From Gordius sp. MW1 (Eukaryota; Nematomorpha; Gordioida; Gordea; Gordiidae), in assembly GCA_964036665.1 (NCBI GenBank), contig OZ038530.1, forward strand, positions 19,738,001 to 19,802,000: a stretch of DNA of 64,000 nucleotides. Direction: 5' to 3'. Under the pieces are notes generated by a model. It saw only the letters and a program-made list of their open reading frames with translations. It ran no database searches and had not been told where the DNA came from. Below are positions 1 through 11,629 of this stretch, piece by piece (position 1 is the stretch's first letter; each line of letters starts with the position of its first letter). The position numbers and the translations under genes are program-made.

Positions 1-644
1 CAATTCCAACTGTGCGACCATTTTTACCAGTTCCTGGACTTCGTTTGTTTGGCTCATTTGAGGGCTTGCTATGGAAGCTACGCTGTTGGCCGTATATGTC
101 TCGTAGATTTTGTCTGCCACCTCAGCCAAATGTGCCAGAGCTTTTCTTCTCCTACGCATGTTAAGATACCTGTTACCTCCCTTGGAAGTTTTTGTGTCCA
201 AAGGGTTTTTAGAATTTTATCACTCATTTGATGTTCCCCGACAAAGCTCTTTAAATGCCTAAGCAATTGGGACGGTGTTTTGTCTCCCAAATATATGTCC
301 TTGAACAGCTTGTCTATTCTTTTTGCTTCACTCTCACCCATTCTTTTGATTAAGGCTTGCTTTAACACCTCATAAGGGTTTTCATCTGGGATGTTAAGTA
401 TAAGGTCGGCCACTTCTTCGGCTATCTCAACCGGGAGAGATTCTAAAAGGTAAGCATACTTGACTCTTTGTGATGTGATTTTCCTAGTGGAAAATATTGC
501 GTCGACCTGAGCTATCCAGATTTGGATGTTTCTGAGGTGAAATGTAGGTAGCTTGATGTATACTGGTGAGGTGTTTGCCGTGTTGGGAGTGTTGGATGCT
601 GTCTCATTGTAGAGAGTTGAATTGTCAGACGATTGTGTATCCAT
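1..644 (-). pseudogene. Gag of a CsRn1-like Ty3/gypsy element, 5' part, frameshifted
   Basis: A reading frame starts at the ATG at 644 (MDTQSS...), just inside the primer site, and runs leftwards off the window. It contains the pyrGag-type core of CsRn1/Kabuki-like elements: a block reading KLPTFHLRNIQIWIAQVDAI, followed by a segment with LLESLPVEIAEEVADLI. Near 133-140 the frame shifts by one. The downstream part continues in another frame as LAHLAEVADKIYET and then QTNEVQELVKMVAQLE, which is the usual continuation of this Gag type. Gag normally coats the element RNA in cytoplasmic particles. The nucleocapsid part, protease and Pol lie beyond the left edge. The shift makes this copy defective unless it is a sequencing indel. 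Assignment to Gag is confident and the exact clade less so. Confidence 0.8.
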
Positions 645-664
645 ATCACGTCGGACGGTCACCA
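645..664 (-). other. Primer-binding site resembling the tRNA-Trp 3' end
   Basis: On the minus strand the site reads TGGTGACCGTCCGACGTGAT. It differs from the 18-nt site of the second LTR element (57670-57687) mainly by two extra bases in the middle. It sits directly between the LTR and the gag start codon, where minus-strand DNA synthesis is primed in LTR retrotransposons. Confidence 0.7.
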
Positions 665-665
665 A

Positions 666-866
666 TGTGGTATTTAATTTACCACTTTAGTAATGTTTAA
701 ACTATTGAGTTAGGAGAGTATGAATTTATTATAACAACAGGGAATCAAACCAACATATAAGCGAAACGCGAGCGAATGTTAATAATATGAACCGAGAAAA
801 TTGGAGGAAGATAAAAACATATGTGTTTCGTCGACTTGCTACATTCTCAATGTTCATGTCGCTACA
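666..866 (-). repeat. 5' LTR of the minus-strand gypsy element
   Basis: On the minus strand this block starts TGTAGCGACATG and ends just before the primer site, as a 5' LTR should. It is about 200 bp and AT-rich. Its partner LTR is outside the window, so the left boundary is inferred from the primer site and the TG start rather than from a repeat match. Confidence 0.6.
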
Positions 867-3261
867 ATACCATCCTTATTTTTATTTATAAGTTTACCAG
901 GACTTTGAAAGCTATTTACTTTAGCAACTAGAAATAGAACTAGAAATGATTTGTCGAAAATATCAAAAAAACAGAGAAAAATACAATTTATTTCCTAAAG
1001 CCAACTATTTGTATTCTTGATGCAGCAATTATAGTTTGAGAGATACGGGGATTGGAACTAAGGCTGTGCTCTAACCTTAGAATTGGCTATACAATCTCTT
1101 TGATATTAGAAATTATGTGACCTTAGATTATAATATAATTAATTTTCCCAGTGTCGATGGTCACATTTGTTTTTATAAAACTAGCTTAATAAGGAGTATG
1201 CCTTTTTCCTCCTTTCAATAATCCCATCTTTCCCAAAGTCCTTGTGTTTACAGCACAAAGCTCCTAGTCTTAAAAATGCAAATATACCAAACAGAAAAAG
1301 AATAAAAAAGTTAGTCTGCAATGGATACACGGCATAAAAATAAAAGCTTTTTTTATTTTTAAACAGGTGAAAAACTATGTCTAAGGATTAAATACTCAGC
1401 CTAAAAATAAATAAATGTGGATGTTTAGTTATGCTTATGATACATCAAACTGCTGTGCGTGTAAAATCACGATTTTAAGGTCAAATTGATTTTCAACTCG
1501 GCTTGTTAATATTAATCAGCTATAAAAAACGATAAGAATATATTAATAATTGAATAGCTAAGAAACGAACAGAAAGCCCTTTTGAAAGAATTGGGACGCC
1601 GTATAGCTGCCAATACCCTTGACAATAGGGAAACTTTTTTCAGTAAACAGAAAATCGGAATCATTATTTGTCATTTCAACGCTATCGCAATTTTCGAATG
1701 TTTACCTCGCATATAATTTTTATAGTTTTCTATAGTTTCATTTAATAAAAAATTGATTAAAAAAAAATAAATCAAATGAATGAATGATTTAAAAAAAAAA
1801 TTAGAAATTATTATCTTGCAACAATATTTAATTTTTAAAAATCGAAATAAGTATAAAGATTGCGATACTATTATGACTAACGGTTTACTAAAGCGCAATT
1901 TAAATAATAATTTCGCTGTAATTAATGACATCTAGGGGCAATTTTAGATTAGAGACTAATTTGAATAAATATATTAATACTTATCTTGATTAGAATGTGA
2001 CTACAAACTAGGGCCTGACTCTAATAATGGCGAAGTTATTATGTCTGTTAGTCACACTTTCTAAATATTGCGCATTAAACAAATTCGTCTATAACTTAAA
2101 GTTTCCTCTATATGGACTAGTTTGAGTACTTAACAATTATTGGTTTTGTGAAATCAACCGAAGAACGGTTAGCATATATTTAAGGAAATTTTTGTGAGAA
2201 TTATTTGTATTTTTCTATACGTCAAATTTTTAAAGAATTAGGTTATAAGTTGGGCAAACAAGAGTTATTGCCCCTTTTCAAAGATGCATACTGAGGAAAC
2301 AAATTGACTAATAAATATTTCAATTTTTTTTCATATGCACTTCTTATGCATGATGCAACCTTTACTTGTTATGGCCTAATCAAATGAACTTATTAGTACA
2401 CAGTTATAATTCACCTTAAATTTTGTATATTGTTAATCGCTGTCGAGTCCACATAACAAAAATTCAAAAGTGGCTTAAAGCTTGTATCAAGACACAACTA
2501 TGTTTTCGCGTCTGTTCGCTTTTTTGACCTATTACTTCGAAATCGCGTAAAAACACACCCTAAATGGTAAAATCAATTTAGAGAGAAACTAAAAATTTTT
2601 TTTTTGCTTTTTATATAGATTATACTTCACTTACCTTGTATTTATGTGGTAAAATTGCGCTTGATATTTGGTCTCCGTTCGTATGTTCATATTAAGCATT
2701 AATAAATAACATATGTTCATGCTCACCCCCTCGCTCTCTCTCATAAACCTGCACTGACCCTAACATATCAATCACCCATCTTTCTCTTTCTTTGTAACAA
2801 ACCTAATCTGGATGTCTAAAAAACGAATTTTTAATAAAGTTGATCATTTCGACTTTCTCATAAACCAAAAACTAGGATAAAATTCCAAAAATTTGTTTTT
2901 TAACCCTGTGAATAATTATACTGTTTTAACACAATAAAAAAATCAGTAGTTTTTATATTATTTAAATTTCCGCAACTTAAACATTAACACTCAGTTAGTT
3001 AGTTGGGGTTGTTGCATCCATGACTATTTAATTGATTGCTCGCGGCATATTACTTATGTCTACGTTGAAACTTAATTGACTCATTTACATTACCTTACTA
3101 CTTCGCGACGTTAATTGACCAATCACATATAGCTCGCGGATTCACCACTAAATGTTAATTGTTTTAATGTATTTCAATTAATTCGCGATTATATAAATAC
3201 GTGTAAAACACTTCTTTACCACTTACTTTCCTCGCAAACGTTTGACTATTGGATATATAAT
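867..3261. other. AT-rich DNA with no recognisable gene
   Basis: I see only AT-rich sequence with short chance frames. The one structured part is 1577-1750, which recurs inverted inside an intron at 33265-33436 and is listed separately. Confidence 0.6.
1577..1750. repeat. Segment with an inverted copy at 33265-33436
   Basis: The block beginning aagcccttttgaaag and passing through gggacgccgtatagctgcc is matched almost base for base, on the other strand, at 33265-33436 in an intron of the Cys-rich gene. It is a dispersed repeat of unknown class. Confidence 0.75.
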
Positions 3262-3372
3262 AAATTAATTGCTATGCAATTTATGGGCTCGTTTTTTGTG
3301 CGTCGTCCGTCCGTCGTCCGTCGTCCGTCCGTCGTCCGTCCGTCGTCCGTCCGTCGTCCACCAAGTTATTGG
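3262..3372. repeat. Repeat terminus with a CCGTC microsatellite
   Basis: The motif ttgctatgcaatttatgggc followed by tcgttttttgt leads into a (CGTCCGTC)n run at 3300-3358, then accaagttattggcgccagc. The same order appears inverted at 37365-37450 and partly at 30690-30765. This marks one end of a dispersed repeat family. Confidence 0.75.
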
Positions 3373-3424
3373 CGCCAGCCTTTTTTAAATTAAATTAATT
3401 GTTAATACCATTGATAATTCGACT

Positions 3425-4290
3425 TTTTGACCGTCCGCAGGCTACTGACCATTGAAAAAAATTACCATTGGCCAAATAAATCGAAATTTTTTGTTCGTTT
3501 TTGAATAGGTTACCATTGATAATTACCCTGTGCCCTCCACTACAAGGGCCTATGCCTCTACTGATATGGGTCCCTGTTAATTAAATTAATATTTTGTTCT
3601 TGTTAATACCATTGATAATATGACATTTTAGCCGTCCGCTGGCTACTGACCGATGGAAAAAATGACCATTGGCCAAAATGTGAATCGGAATTATTTTTTT
3701 CGTTTTTTTTTTGACTATTATGATTGTTCCTGTTACTACCATTGCTATTATGACTTTTTGGCCGTCCGCTGGCTGCTGACCAATGGAATAAAATGACCAT
3801 TGGCCAAAATGTGATTCGAAAATTTTTTTTTCGTTTCTTTTTGACTATTATGATTGTTCCTGTTACTACCATTGCTATTATGCCTTTTTGGCCGTCCGCT
3901 GGCTGCTGACACATGGAATAAAATGACCATTGGCCAAAATGTGATTCGAAACTTTTTTTTTCGTTTTTTTTGACTATTATGATTGTTCCTGTTACTACCA
4001 TTGCTATTATGACTTTTTGGCCGTCCGCTGGCTGCTGACCAATGGAAAAAAATGACCATTGGCCAAAATGTGATTCGAAAATTTTTTTTTAGTTTTTTTT
4101 TGACTATTATGAATTTATATCCACTTTTACCGTGTCCTGGCTGATGACCAATGGAAAAAAATGACCATTGGCCAAAATGTTATTCGAAAATTTTGTTTTC
4201 GTTTTTTTGGCTATCATTGACTTATAGAGTATCTGTTGGTACTGACCAATGGAAAAAAATGACCATTGGCCAAATTTTTGATTTTTTTAA
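3425..4290. repeat. Tandem array of CCAATGG/CCATTGG hairpin units (array 1)
   Basis: About seven units, roughly 110-130 bp apart, each carry tgaccaatgg, an A-rich spacer and tgaccattggcc. CCAATGG and CCATTGG are exact reverse complements, so each unit can form a 7-bp hairpin. Between them lie gtccgctggctgctg, a T-rich tract and a gactattatgattgttcctg segment. Open frames here are translations of the repeat. Confidence 0.9.
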
Positions 4291-4987
4291 AAATTGTTCA
4301 AATTCAACAAAAACTTTCTCCCAACAATTCTGCAAAATCTTAACATTGTCATGTTTTATAATATAATGTTTGTTACACGCCTAATTTTAAATATTTTTGA
4401 ATTTTGGCACATATACCCGTTTTTAAACTTATTTTTTATTCGCTTTTGATGATTTGAAACGAGGAGTTTTAAATTAGTTTAAATAATTATGTTTGTAACA
4501 AAGTTTAATTTTAATTTTATGTATCCTTAATGCAGGACTTGCGTAGGTCAATACCTGGGAGGGGCAAAGTGATTTTTTTAAATTTTAACCGGTCCCTCCA
4601 ATGGAAGCCTCTAAATTCTTTCCAAGCTCGTAAGTATGCTCGCATTATGCCAATTTGATAGTTTACATATAAACCTTGAGGATTATATTTTTTATTTAAT
4701 AATAATTTAATATTTCTTAATGTTAGGCACCTTTTCAAATTAAAAAAAAATATTTGTTATCCCAAAATTAATTTTGATAGGTTATTTATTAACCCTAATT
4801 AATGCCCCCCCCCCAAAAACATACTCTCGAGTACCCGCTTCGCCCAATAACTTAATCTTACTTTAATTACTCAACCTTGGAATTTAATGGCTTTTCCGAG
4901 GGAAACGAAAAATCGTATAGAGAGCATGACTTTGTAAATTTTCAAATACTCATTTCTTTATTTCCAATAAACCATCTACAAACTTAA

Positions 4988-5285
4988 TCATGTGATTCGA
5001 AAATTTTTTTTTCGTTTTTTTTTGACTATTATGAATTTATATCCACTTTTACCGTGTCCTGGCTGCTGACCAATGGAAAAAAATGACCATTGGCCAAAAT
5101 GTAATTCGAAAATTTTTTTTTCGTTTTTTTTACTCGTGCTGGCTGCTGACCAATGGAAAAAAATGACCATTGGCCAAAGTGAGCATCAAAATTTTTTGTT
5201 TTTGTTTTTTTGGCTATCATTGACTTATAGAGTATATGTTGGTACTGACCAATAGAAAAAAAATGACCATTGGCCAAATTTTTGA
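4988..5285. repeat. CCAATGG/CCATTGG array 2
   Basis: Three further units of the same repeat (hairpin cores near 5069, 5149 and 5246), separated from array 1 by about 700 bp of unrelated AT-rich DNA. Confidence 0.85.
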
Positions 5286-5353
5286 TTTTTTTAATTAAAA
5301 ATTGTTCAAATTCAACAAAAAATTTCTCTCAATAATTTTTGTTAAATTATCTA

Positions 5354-5592
5354 TTATATAATAAACATAAATAAAAGTTGTTTACTTTTAGTTGCTATGC
5401 AATTTAACTAGTTATATAATAAACATAAATAAAAGTTGTTTACTTTTAATTGCTATGCATAACTAGTTTTTGTTATATAATAAACATAGATAAAAGTTGT
5501 TTACTTTTAATGCTATGCAATTTAACTAGTTATATAATAAACATAAATAAAAGTTGTTTACTTTTTAATTGCTATGCAATTTAACTAGTTTT
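5354..5592. repeat. Four-copy tandem repeat of about 58-60 bp
   Basis: Four consecutive units of atataataaacataaataa, aagttgtttacttttaat and tgctatgcaatttaactagt. An inverted counterpart lies at 30245-30493. Confidence 0.9.
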
Positions 5593-5644
5593 GGGGTTAG
5601 AATCCCGGAGTTTTAACTAGTTTTGGGGTTAGAATCCCGGAGTT

Positions 5645-6325
5645 TTTTTTGACTCTTATGATTGTTCTTGTTACTATCATTGATAATAAGAATTTTTGGC
5701 CGTCCGTTGGCTGCTGACCAATGAAAAAAATGACCATTGGCCAAAATGTGAATCCGAGTTTATTTTTTCGTTTTTTTTTGACTATTATGATTGTTCCTGT
5801 TTCTACCATTGCTATTATGACTTTTTGGCCGTCCGTTGGCTGCTGACCAATGAAAAAAATGACCATTGGCCAAAATGTGAATCCGAGTTTATTTTTTCGT
5901 TTTTTTTTGACTATTATGATTGTTCCTGTTTCTACCATTGCTATTATGACTTTTTAACCGTCCGCTGGCTCCTGACCAATGGAATAAAATGACCATTGGC
6001 CAAAATGTGATTCAAAAACTTTTTTTTCGTTTTTTTTGACTATTATGAATTTATATCCACTTTTACCGTGTCCTGGCTGCTGACCAATGGAAAAAAATGA
6101 CCATTGGCCAAAATGTGATTCGAAATTTTTTTTTTCGTTCTTTTTACTCTTATGAATTTATATCCACTTTTACCGTGTGCTGGCTGCTGACCAATGGAAA
6201 AAAATGACCATTGGCCAAAGTGAGCATCAAAATTTTTTTTTCCGTTTTTTGGCTATCATTGACTTATAGAGTATCTGTTGGTACTGACCAATAGAGAAAA
6301 AGTGACCATTGGCCAAATTTTTGAT
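5645..6325. repeat. CCAATGG/CCATTGG array 3
   Basis: Six units with cores near 5717, 5846, 5975, 6082, 6191 and 6285. The first two units are almost identical at a spacing of 129 bp, so the array has expanded recently. Confidence 0.9.
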
Positions 6326-6765
6326 TTTTTTAATTAAAAATTGTTCAAATTCAACAAAAAATTTCTCCCAACAATTCTGCAAATTCTTAACATTGTGTTG
6401 TTTTATAATATAATGTTTGTTAGACCCATAATCACTAAAGGCCATAAAAACTAATGTAATACGAAACTAGATGCAAACACTCTAACCCTAACCCTTGCCT
6501 ATATTACATTTTGCCTTTATTACATTTTGCCTATAAATGGAAAATTTGTATAAATAATTAATTAATCATTAGGCATTTAATACCCCCCTATAGGCATTCT
6601 CGCCCCTTCCCACCTTTCTCGCCCATAAATTGCATAGCAAATATGATACATTTATACGAAGTACAGATGAGTCGTCCCCCCTTCCCTTCCCCTCTTCCCT
6701 TCCCTTCTCCCCCTTCCCACGAGGGCCGAAGGCCCGAGTTTATTTATTACTATATAATTTGGTTC
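6326..6765. repeat. Distal part of the large dispersed repeat, inverted at 28845-29300
   Basis: This carries the ttgaacaatttttaattaaa-like flank, a cctaacccttgcctatatta segment, the ttgcatagcaaat motif, a C-rich tract and a palindromic gggccgaaggcccgag. All recur in reverse order and orientation at 28845-29300. A shorter copy of the C-rich end is at 36765-36960. Confidence 0.85.
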
Positions 6766-8568
6766 CCGATAGGGTGATGAGTACTTAAAACTTTTTAAAA
6801 TGCTATAAAAAATGTTAGTTAATGTTATAGTTGACCCGTCCATGAAAATTTTATTTAACTTAAGATGATTTTGATAATTATCTCTTGATCAGCAGGAGTC
6901 AACATAAATGTAGTAAGCACAAAAAAGTATGTTCGATTTGCAAGATAACATTGTTCAATGCTTACAGATAAAATTGTCTTCGCTTATTGGTCAATAAACA
7001 TTAAGTTAGTTTACAAAGCTTATTTACTTATATAAGTTTTTATTTATATTGTATAGTTTTAAAAATCGTAACATAAATCAAAGACGCAAATATGTAAACT
7101 GCTTAAAAATTCTTCTTTTTTCAAAAAATTGTATTATAGGCATCATCAATATAAAGATAACAACAAGAAAAGAGAGAGTTAGAGAGAGAGAGGGGGGGGG
7201 GCGTTTTGAGATTGATTGAGAAAGAATGAGACAAAGGGGAGGGTAAAAAGCGTCGTATCTTAACCCAACCCCACATGCACATAGGTTATATATTTGCATG
7301 CCTAATATATGCGAATTAACCAATGGGATAGGGCATGAGTAGGGGAGGGAAGTACTAGGAAAATTTTGCAAAAAGGAGTAATTGCTATTTTCAAAATAAA
7401 TTAAAACCTAATCAAATTAAGGCAAATATTTTTTTTTCCATATAGATTAATTTTAACAATTAGATATTTTTAAATAATTTCGTCGATTTGTTTTCTCAGT
7501 GTATTAATAAAAAGGGAGCAAAAAAGCTTATTTTCCAAACTTCGATCCCAATTGTTTTAGGGATTTGACGTATAATAAATTAAGATATTATAATCATCAC
7601 CAAAAACTGTAAAAATTTATGAATCATTTTTCTTGGTCAATAGTTGAACAGTGATAATATTTAATTTTCAGATTCATAAATTGGATTTAGGGTTAAATTA
7701 AGCTTTAATATTAAATTTTTTAATTTATAATTGTCAAAATTTGTAATTGAAGTTATTTATTAAATATTCTTATGTTTCACTAAAATTTGCGCCGAGGATA
7801 TTAACCCCCACCAATGATTAGCTAGTACTTTGTCCTAACGTATATAATTAAATTACTATTTTTTATAACAAAATAAACTTTTTATAATTGACATTAAAAA
7901 ACAGTATGGCATCCTTTATTATTATAAAATCAACAAATGGTACAAAAACTTTATTATTTTGTGCCAGGATTTGAAAATAGATTAGTCGTTGTTTTGAAAG
8001 GGTAAAAAATCTTAACTCGCTTTAATTAAATGGTTTGGCCGTTACCCGACTTCAGGCAAAACTCCGATTGCCAATTAATTTAATTGAAGAACCAATTATA
8101 TATTTAATCCGAGCGGTAAATGACTATTTTTAGGCTTACACATTGGAAATAATTTAATTGAAGAATCAATAATATAAATTGCATAGCAATTAATGTTTTA
8201 TCTGAGGGGTAAATGACAATATTTAGGCTTATATATTGGAAACATTAATAATCTTTAGCATAAAAGTGCCCACCCGTACTTCATTTATTTACAAGTTTAT
8301 TTAATGTTATTTTGCTTCAACCAATTATCCTAATCAAACGTGATCTTTGATTTTTTTTATTTGTTTAAACATAATGAGGTACACTTGGACAAATTTAAAT
8401 TACCCTTAATTATTTTTAATTGCCATTCTTATTTGTTGGCATATTTGTTATTTTGCGCCCCGCAACCTAATCCCCTTAATCCCAATAACATTCATTTTTA
8501 TTATATAAAATATCGGAATAGATATTATTCAAGTAAACGCTTTACCACCACAAAGTTAACAATTCGCA
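6766..8568. other. AT-rich spacer upstream of the GPCR-like gene
   Basis: No gene is recognised. A purine run (ga repeats followed by ten G) lies at 7161-7202, and ataaattgcatagcaatt recurs at about 8175. The promoter of the downstream gene must lie here, but I cannot place it. Confidence 0.5.
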
Positions 8569-9990
8569 ATGTCTAATCTAAACAATTCATCATCAAATAT
8601 ATATCCCTACAATTCGACAAACGATTACTGTATAAAAGTCGAAAAACTATTAATGACACGACGGTTTGGCATGCTAAGAGATATATATTCCGTTTTATTA
8701 CCGTTGATTATCGTTATGGGCTTAGTGGGAAATAGTCTAGGGGCATACATCTTTTTGTTTGTTATAAAACAAGAAGGCCGTACTACCCATACAAAATCTA
8801 AAAGGTGGAAGGATGTTCAATCTCAAACTGGGGAAATAATTAGCAAAACCTCTAACCCAAGTCCCCAAAACTCGCCAAGGGTGGTAAGTAAAAAGAAAAA
8901 GCTGACTCCCCCTGAACTTTTAACGGGTTTGCTCTTTATTGTCAATGTAATAAACAATCTTATCATGATCGTGTATCCTTTAGTTGACAATTTAGGAGAA
9001 TTCAAGAGTCTAAGGTTCTGGTACAGACTACCTTGGAACACATATATGGTTTATGTGCATTTCCCATTAGCCAAATCTTTGATTACTTTTAGTTTTTTCA
9101 TTAGCTTCCTAATGGCTTTTGCCCAAATAATTGCCGTAGCTAAGCCCCATTCCTACAAGCATTTATTTTCAAAAAATAGATTGCGCTGGTATATAGCAAT
9201 TAGCTTGATCTATGCGATACTGTGGTATATACCTTCTGCGTGGTGGTTTTCAATTTCTAAACTTAACTTGTGCCCGGATATTCTCAAGAAGAACAGGCGA
9301 AATCAACGTATTCAAAATACATTCTTTCGCAGTTATAAGTCCAATTATGTCTACATCAGTCCATTTAGGAGGTATGAATATTGGGAGGCCAATGCATGGA
9401 TAGCCTATGGAATCGCTAGAGAGCTGGCCACCAAAATACTTCCCTTTTTAGCCATTATTATATTTAAAGCTGCTTTTATTAGGCGTAAAAATAAAATCTT
9501 AAGTTGGAAATCTGATATATCATCTCCTAGCAGAGCTCGTGATCCTCCTAGCATCCAAATAAACAATCTACCAACTATAATACAGGATGATTCGTCCTTT
9601 GTAAAAAAAAACCTTCCCGTCAACAAAAGCAAAACAAATATTCACAAAGCCGTTGAGCTTTCAATATCCGTTATACCTAATGGAGTGAGTAATTCAGTTT
9701 TAAACAGTATGACAGCTAAAGCTGAAAAAGCGAAGTTAGATCATAAAACCAATCTAATAATGTTAACCATTTTAATGCTAGAATTTGTTATATTGCTGCT
9801 GCCATCATCAATATTTATGATGATTTTTGATCTTTACCTCGAGGACCTGAATAGCCATAATGTGGATTTCGCCTTTGCTATATGTATATTTCTGGAATAC
9901 TTATACGCTTCCATACCCTTCTACCTTAATTTCATGTTGAACAAGGGATTCCGGGACGCAACGTTACTATTAATAAAGAGAAATCCTTAG
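8569..9990 (+). CDS. Divergent rhodopsin-like seven-transmembrane receptor, intronless
   Basis: A 473-residue open frame with seven hydrophobic segments, near residues 40-66, 117-138, 164-190, 206-228, 278-303, 395-420 and 433-457. TM1 carries GNSLG (54-58), the GN signature of class A receptors. TM3 ends AVAKPHSY where a DRY motif is usual. TM7 has SIPFYLNFM (448-456) in the NPxxY region. The N terminus has N-glycosylation sequons (Asn6, Asn15). Intracellular loop 1 is about 50 residues and loop 3 about 90, both long and basic. The Cys normally at the start of TM3 is not seen. It probably acts as a plasma-membrane receptor, and the ligand cannot be inferred. The single exon and divergent motifs recall lineage-specific orphan receptors of flatworms, a comparison I make from memory. 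Start choice: first ATG of the frame. Confidence 0.8.
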   Translation: MSNLNNSSSNIYPYNSTNDYCIKVEKLLMTRRFGMLRDIYSVLLPLIIVMGLVGNSLGAYIFLFVIKQEGRTTHTKSKRWKDVQSQTGEIISKTSNPSPQNSPRVVSKKKKLTPPELLTGLLFIVNVINNLIMIVYPLVDNLGEFKSLRFWYRLPWNTYMVYVHFPLAKSLITFSFFISFLMAFAQIIAVAKPHSYKHLFSKNRLRWYIAISLIYAILWYIPSAWWFSISKLNLCPDILKKNRRNQRIQNTFFRSYKSNYVYISPFRRYEYWEANAWIAYGIARELATKILPFLAIIIFKAAFIRRKNKILSWKSDISSPSRARDPPSIQINNLPTIIQDDSSFVKKNLPVNKSKTNIHKAVELSISVIPNGVSNSVLNSMTAKAEKAKLDHKTNLIMLTILMLEFVILLLPSSIFMMIFDLYLEDLNSHNVDFAFAICIFLEYLYASIPFYLNFMLNKGFRDATLLLIKRNP

Positions 9991-11165
9991 CCCGTTCTAT
10001 CTTGTTTAACAAAAGCCTTGTCTTATTATAAAATTTTCGCCCTTTGTCTGTATTGATTAAATATCATAAAGCACCAAAATATCAATTTAAATATTTATTG
10101 TTTGTTATCATTATAGTCTTAACTCTTTATGTTGACCTCAGGTTTAATTAATTGCAAAGTTATAGTAGTTTAAAATGTACATTATTCAAAGGAATCGTAA
10201 GCAGCTCTTAGCGACCAATGTCAGAATTTTAACTTTACATATTTGACCTAATAGTTTGGGAAAATAATTTAATTGGGAAAATAATTTAAAGCATATTAAC
10301 TTTGCCTATTACTAAAAGTTTTCAATTCTTAATTTTTTGAAAGTTTCAAATTGCTATAATATATGCGAATATGTAAATATTTATAGATACACAGTATTAT
10401 TATATTAATTTATAGGTAGGCTTAAAAGGTGAAACATGTTATTAATAATTGATTTAAACAACCTTCACTACTTTTCAACCTATTTAGCTTTTAACTTATT
10501 AAAATTTAATCCATCCAGCTTTTCCGAACAATTTTTAGATTGCGGAAGCTGTAATTGGGAATTATAAAAGGAATACTTAATTTCAAAAAAATTGAAAAAG
10601 AGGGTTAAAGCATTCTTCATGAAAAAGTTGTTGGTGAAAATCTGTGTCCGTCCTTGACTAGTTAATGTTACTTAATGCCCATATATTTCTTTAGAGCGAG
10701 CATCTTTGCAACTTAAAGTGCTGAGCAGGGTAAGTTCAAATTAGAAAGATTTATTCATATAAAGTTGTAATATATTAGTTGGAAAAAACTCAAACATATA
10801 AACGATTGTAACTCAGGGAAGCAATTTAAATACAAACTTTTAAATGTAATTTAAAGAATTATAAAAAGTAAGTTTGAAAAATTGATAATAAGTACTGTCA
10901 ATCCTTTGTATCTGCAGGAATATACCTGACTATATATACGGCTTATGAAAAATATTTAAGAAGCCTTAAATTCGTGCGTTGGAACAACAGTTGGAGACAC
11001 TAAACTTTTTTGGGATGAAATTGGATTACATCATGAATCTGCTTTAAGTCTCTTTTTATTTACTATATTCATGGACACGATAACTAAAGACATTTAAAAG
11101 CCATCGCCATCTTGTATTCTATATGCCAATGGGTATTTTCCCAAAATACCAGTGGACAAAATCCT
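9991..11165. other. AT-rich intergenic DNA
   Basis: I see no gene, RNA or clear repeat here beyond low-complexity AT sequence. Confidence 0.5.
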
Positions 11166-11275
11166 AGTGGTTTCAAGATCTTGAAACCGTTTCAAAATCT
11201 ATAATGCGCATGCGTATGCATTTAACAGACCAATCAGATAGCTGCGAATTTTAACAATGCGCATGCGCTTGAAAC
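11166..11275. repeat. Palindromic MITE-like repeat
   Basis: The segment gaaaccgtttcaaaatctat near 11183 is mirrored by cttgaaacggtttcaagat near 11257, with aatgcgcatgcg and its complement inside. This gives two imperfect inverted arms of about 35 bp. Confidence 0.6.
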
Positions 11276-11317
11276 GGTTTCAAGATCTATAATGGGTTAA
11301 GGTTCAGGGTAGTGTTT

Positions 11318-11352
11318 TAGGTCAGCGTTTTAGGTTAGGGTTAGGGTTAGGA
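11318..11352. repeat. Short interstitial TTAGGG-like tract
   Basis: The tract ggttagggttagggttagga, preceded by degenerate ttttaggt units, resembles the metazoan telomere repeat. It is only about three exact units, so it may be chance or a repair scar. Confidence 0.4.
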
Positions 11353-11629
11353 TAAGATGCACATCAAATTCCCTCCCCATGAAAGTGTCGGAAAAGTTAA
11401 TACCGTAAATGTACCTGCATGCATGCATATCCGTTTTATTTTGTCCACTAGTATTTTGGGCATGAATCATGCCAATGATATAATACTATACGATGAGACA
11501 AAGGAGAAAGTATTTAAAGACGAAAGGTATACATGGATATAAACGTTACAGACACCCATCGCTAGATGACCATCTAAAATAGCCAAAATAGATAGGTTTA
11601 CATCATCGGAGCGATTTTATTTCAGGTTG

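Noticed and set aside
3603-4059. Open frames of 103-132 codons on the minus strand
   Set aside because: They translate the CCAATGG tandem units in two frames at once. The same peptides recur at 5.6-5.9 and 29.7 kb with indels, so they are repeat translations.
5354-5592. Regular repeats that could suggest a CRISPR array
   Set aside because: Contiguous 58-60-bp tandem units without unique spacers, in a eukaryotic sequence with spliced genes.
6480-6545. ccctaaccctt tract as a telomere remnant
   Set aside because: Only two units, and it is part of the dispersed repeat also found at 29080-29100.
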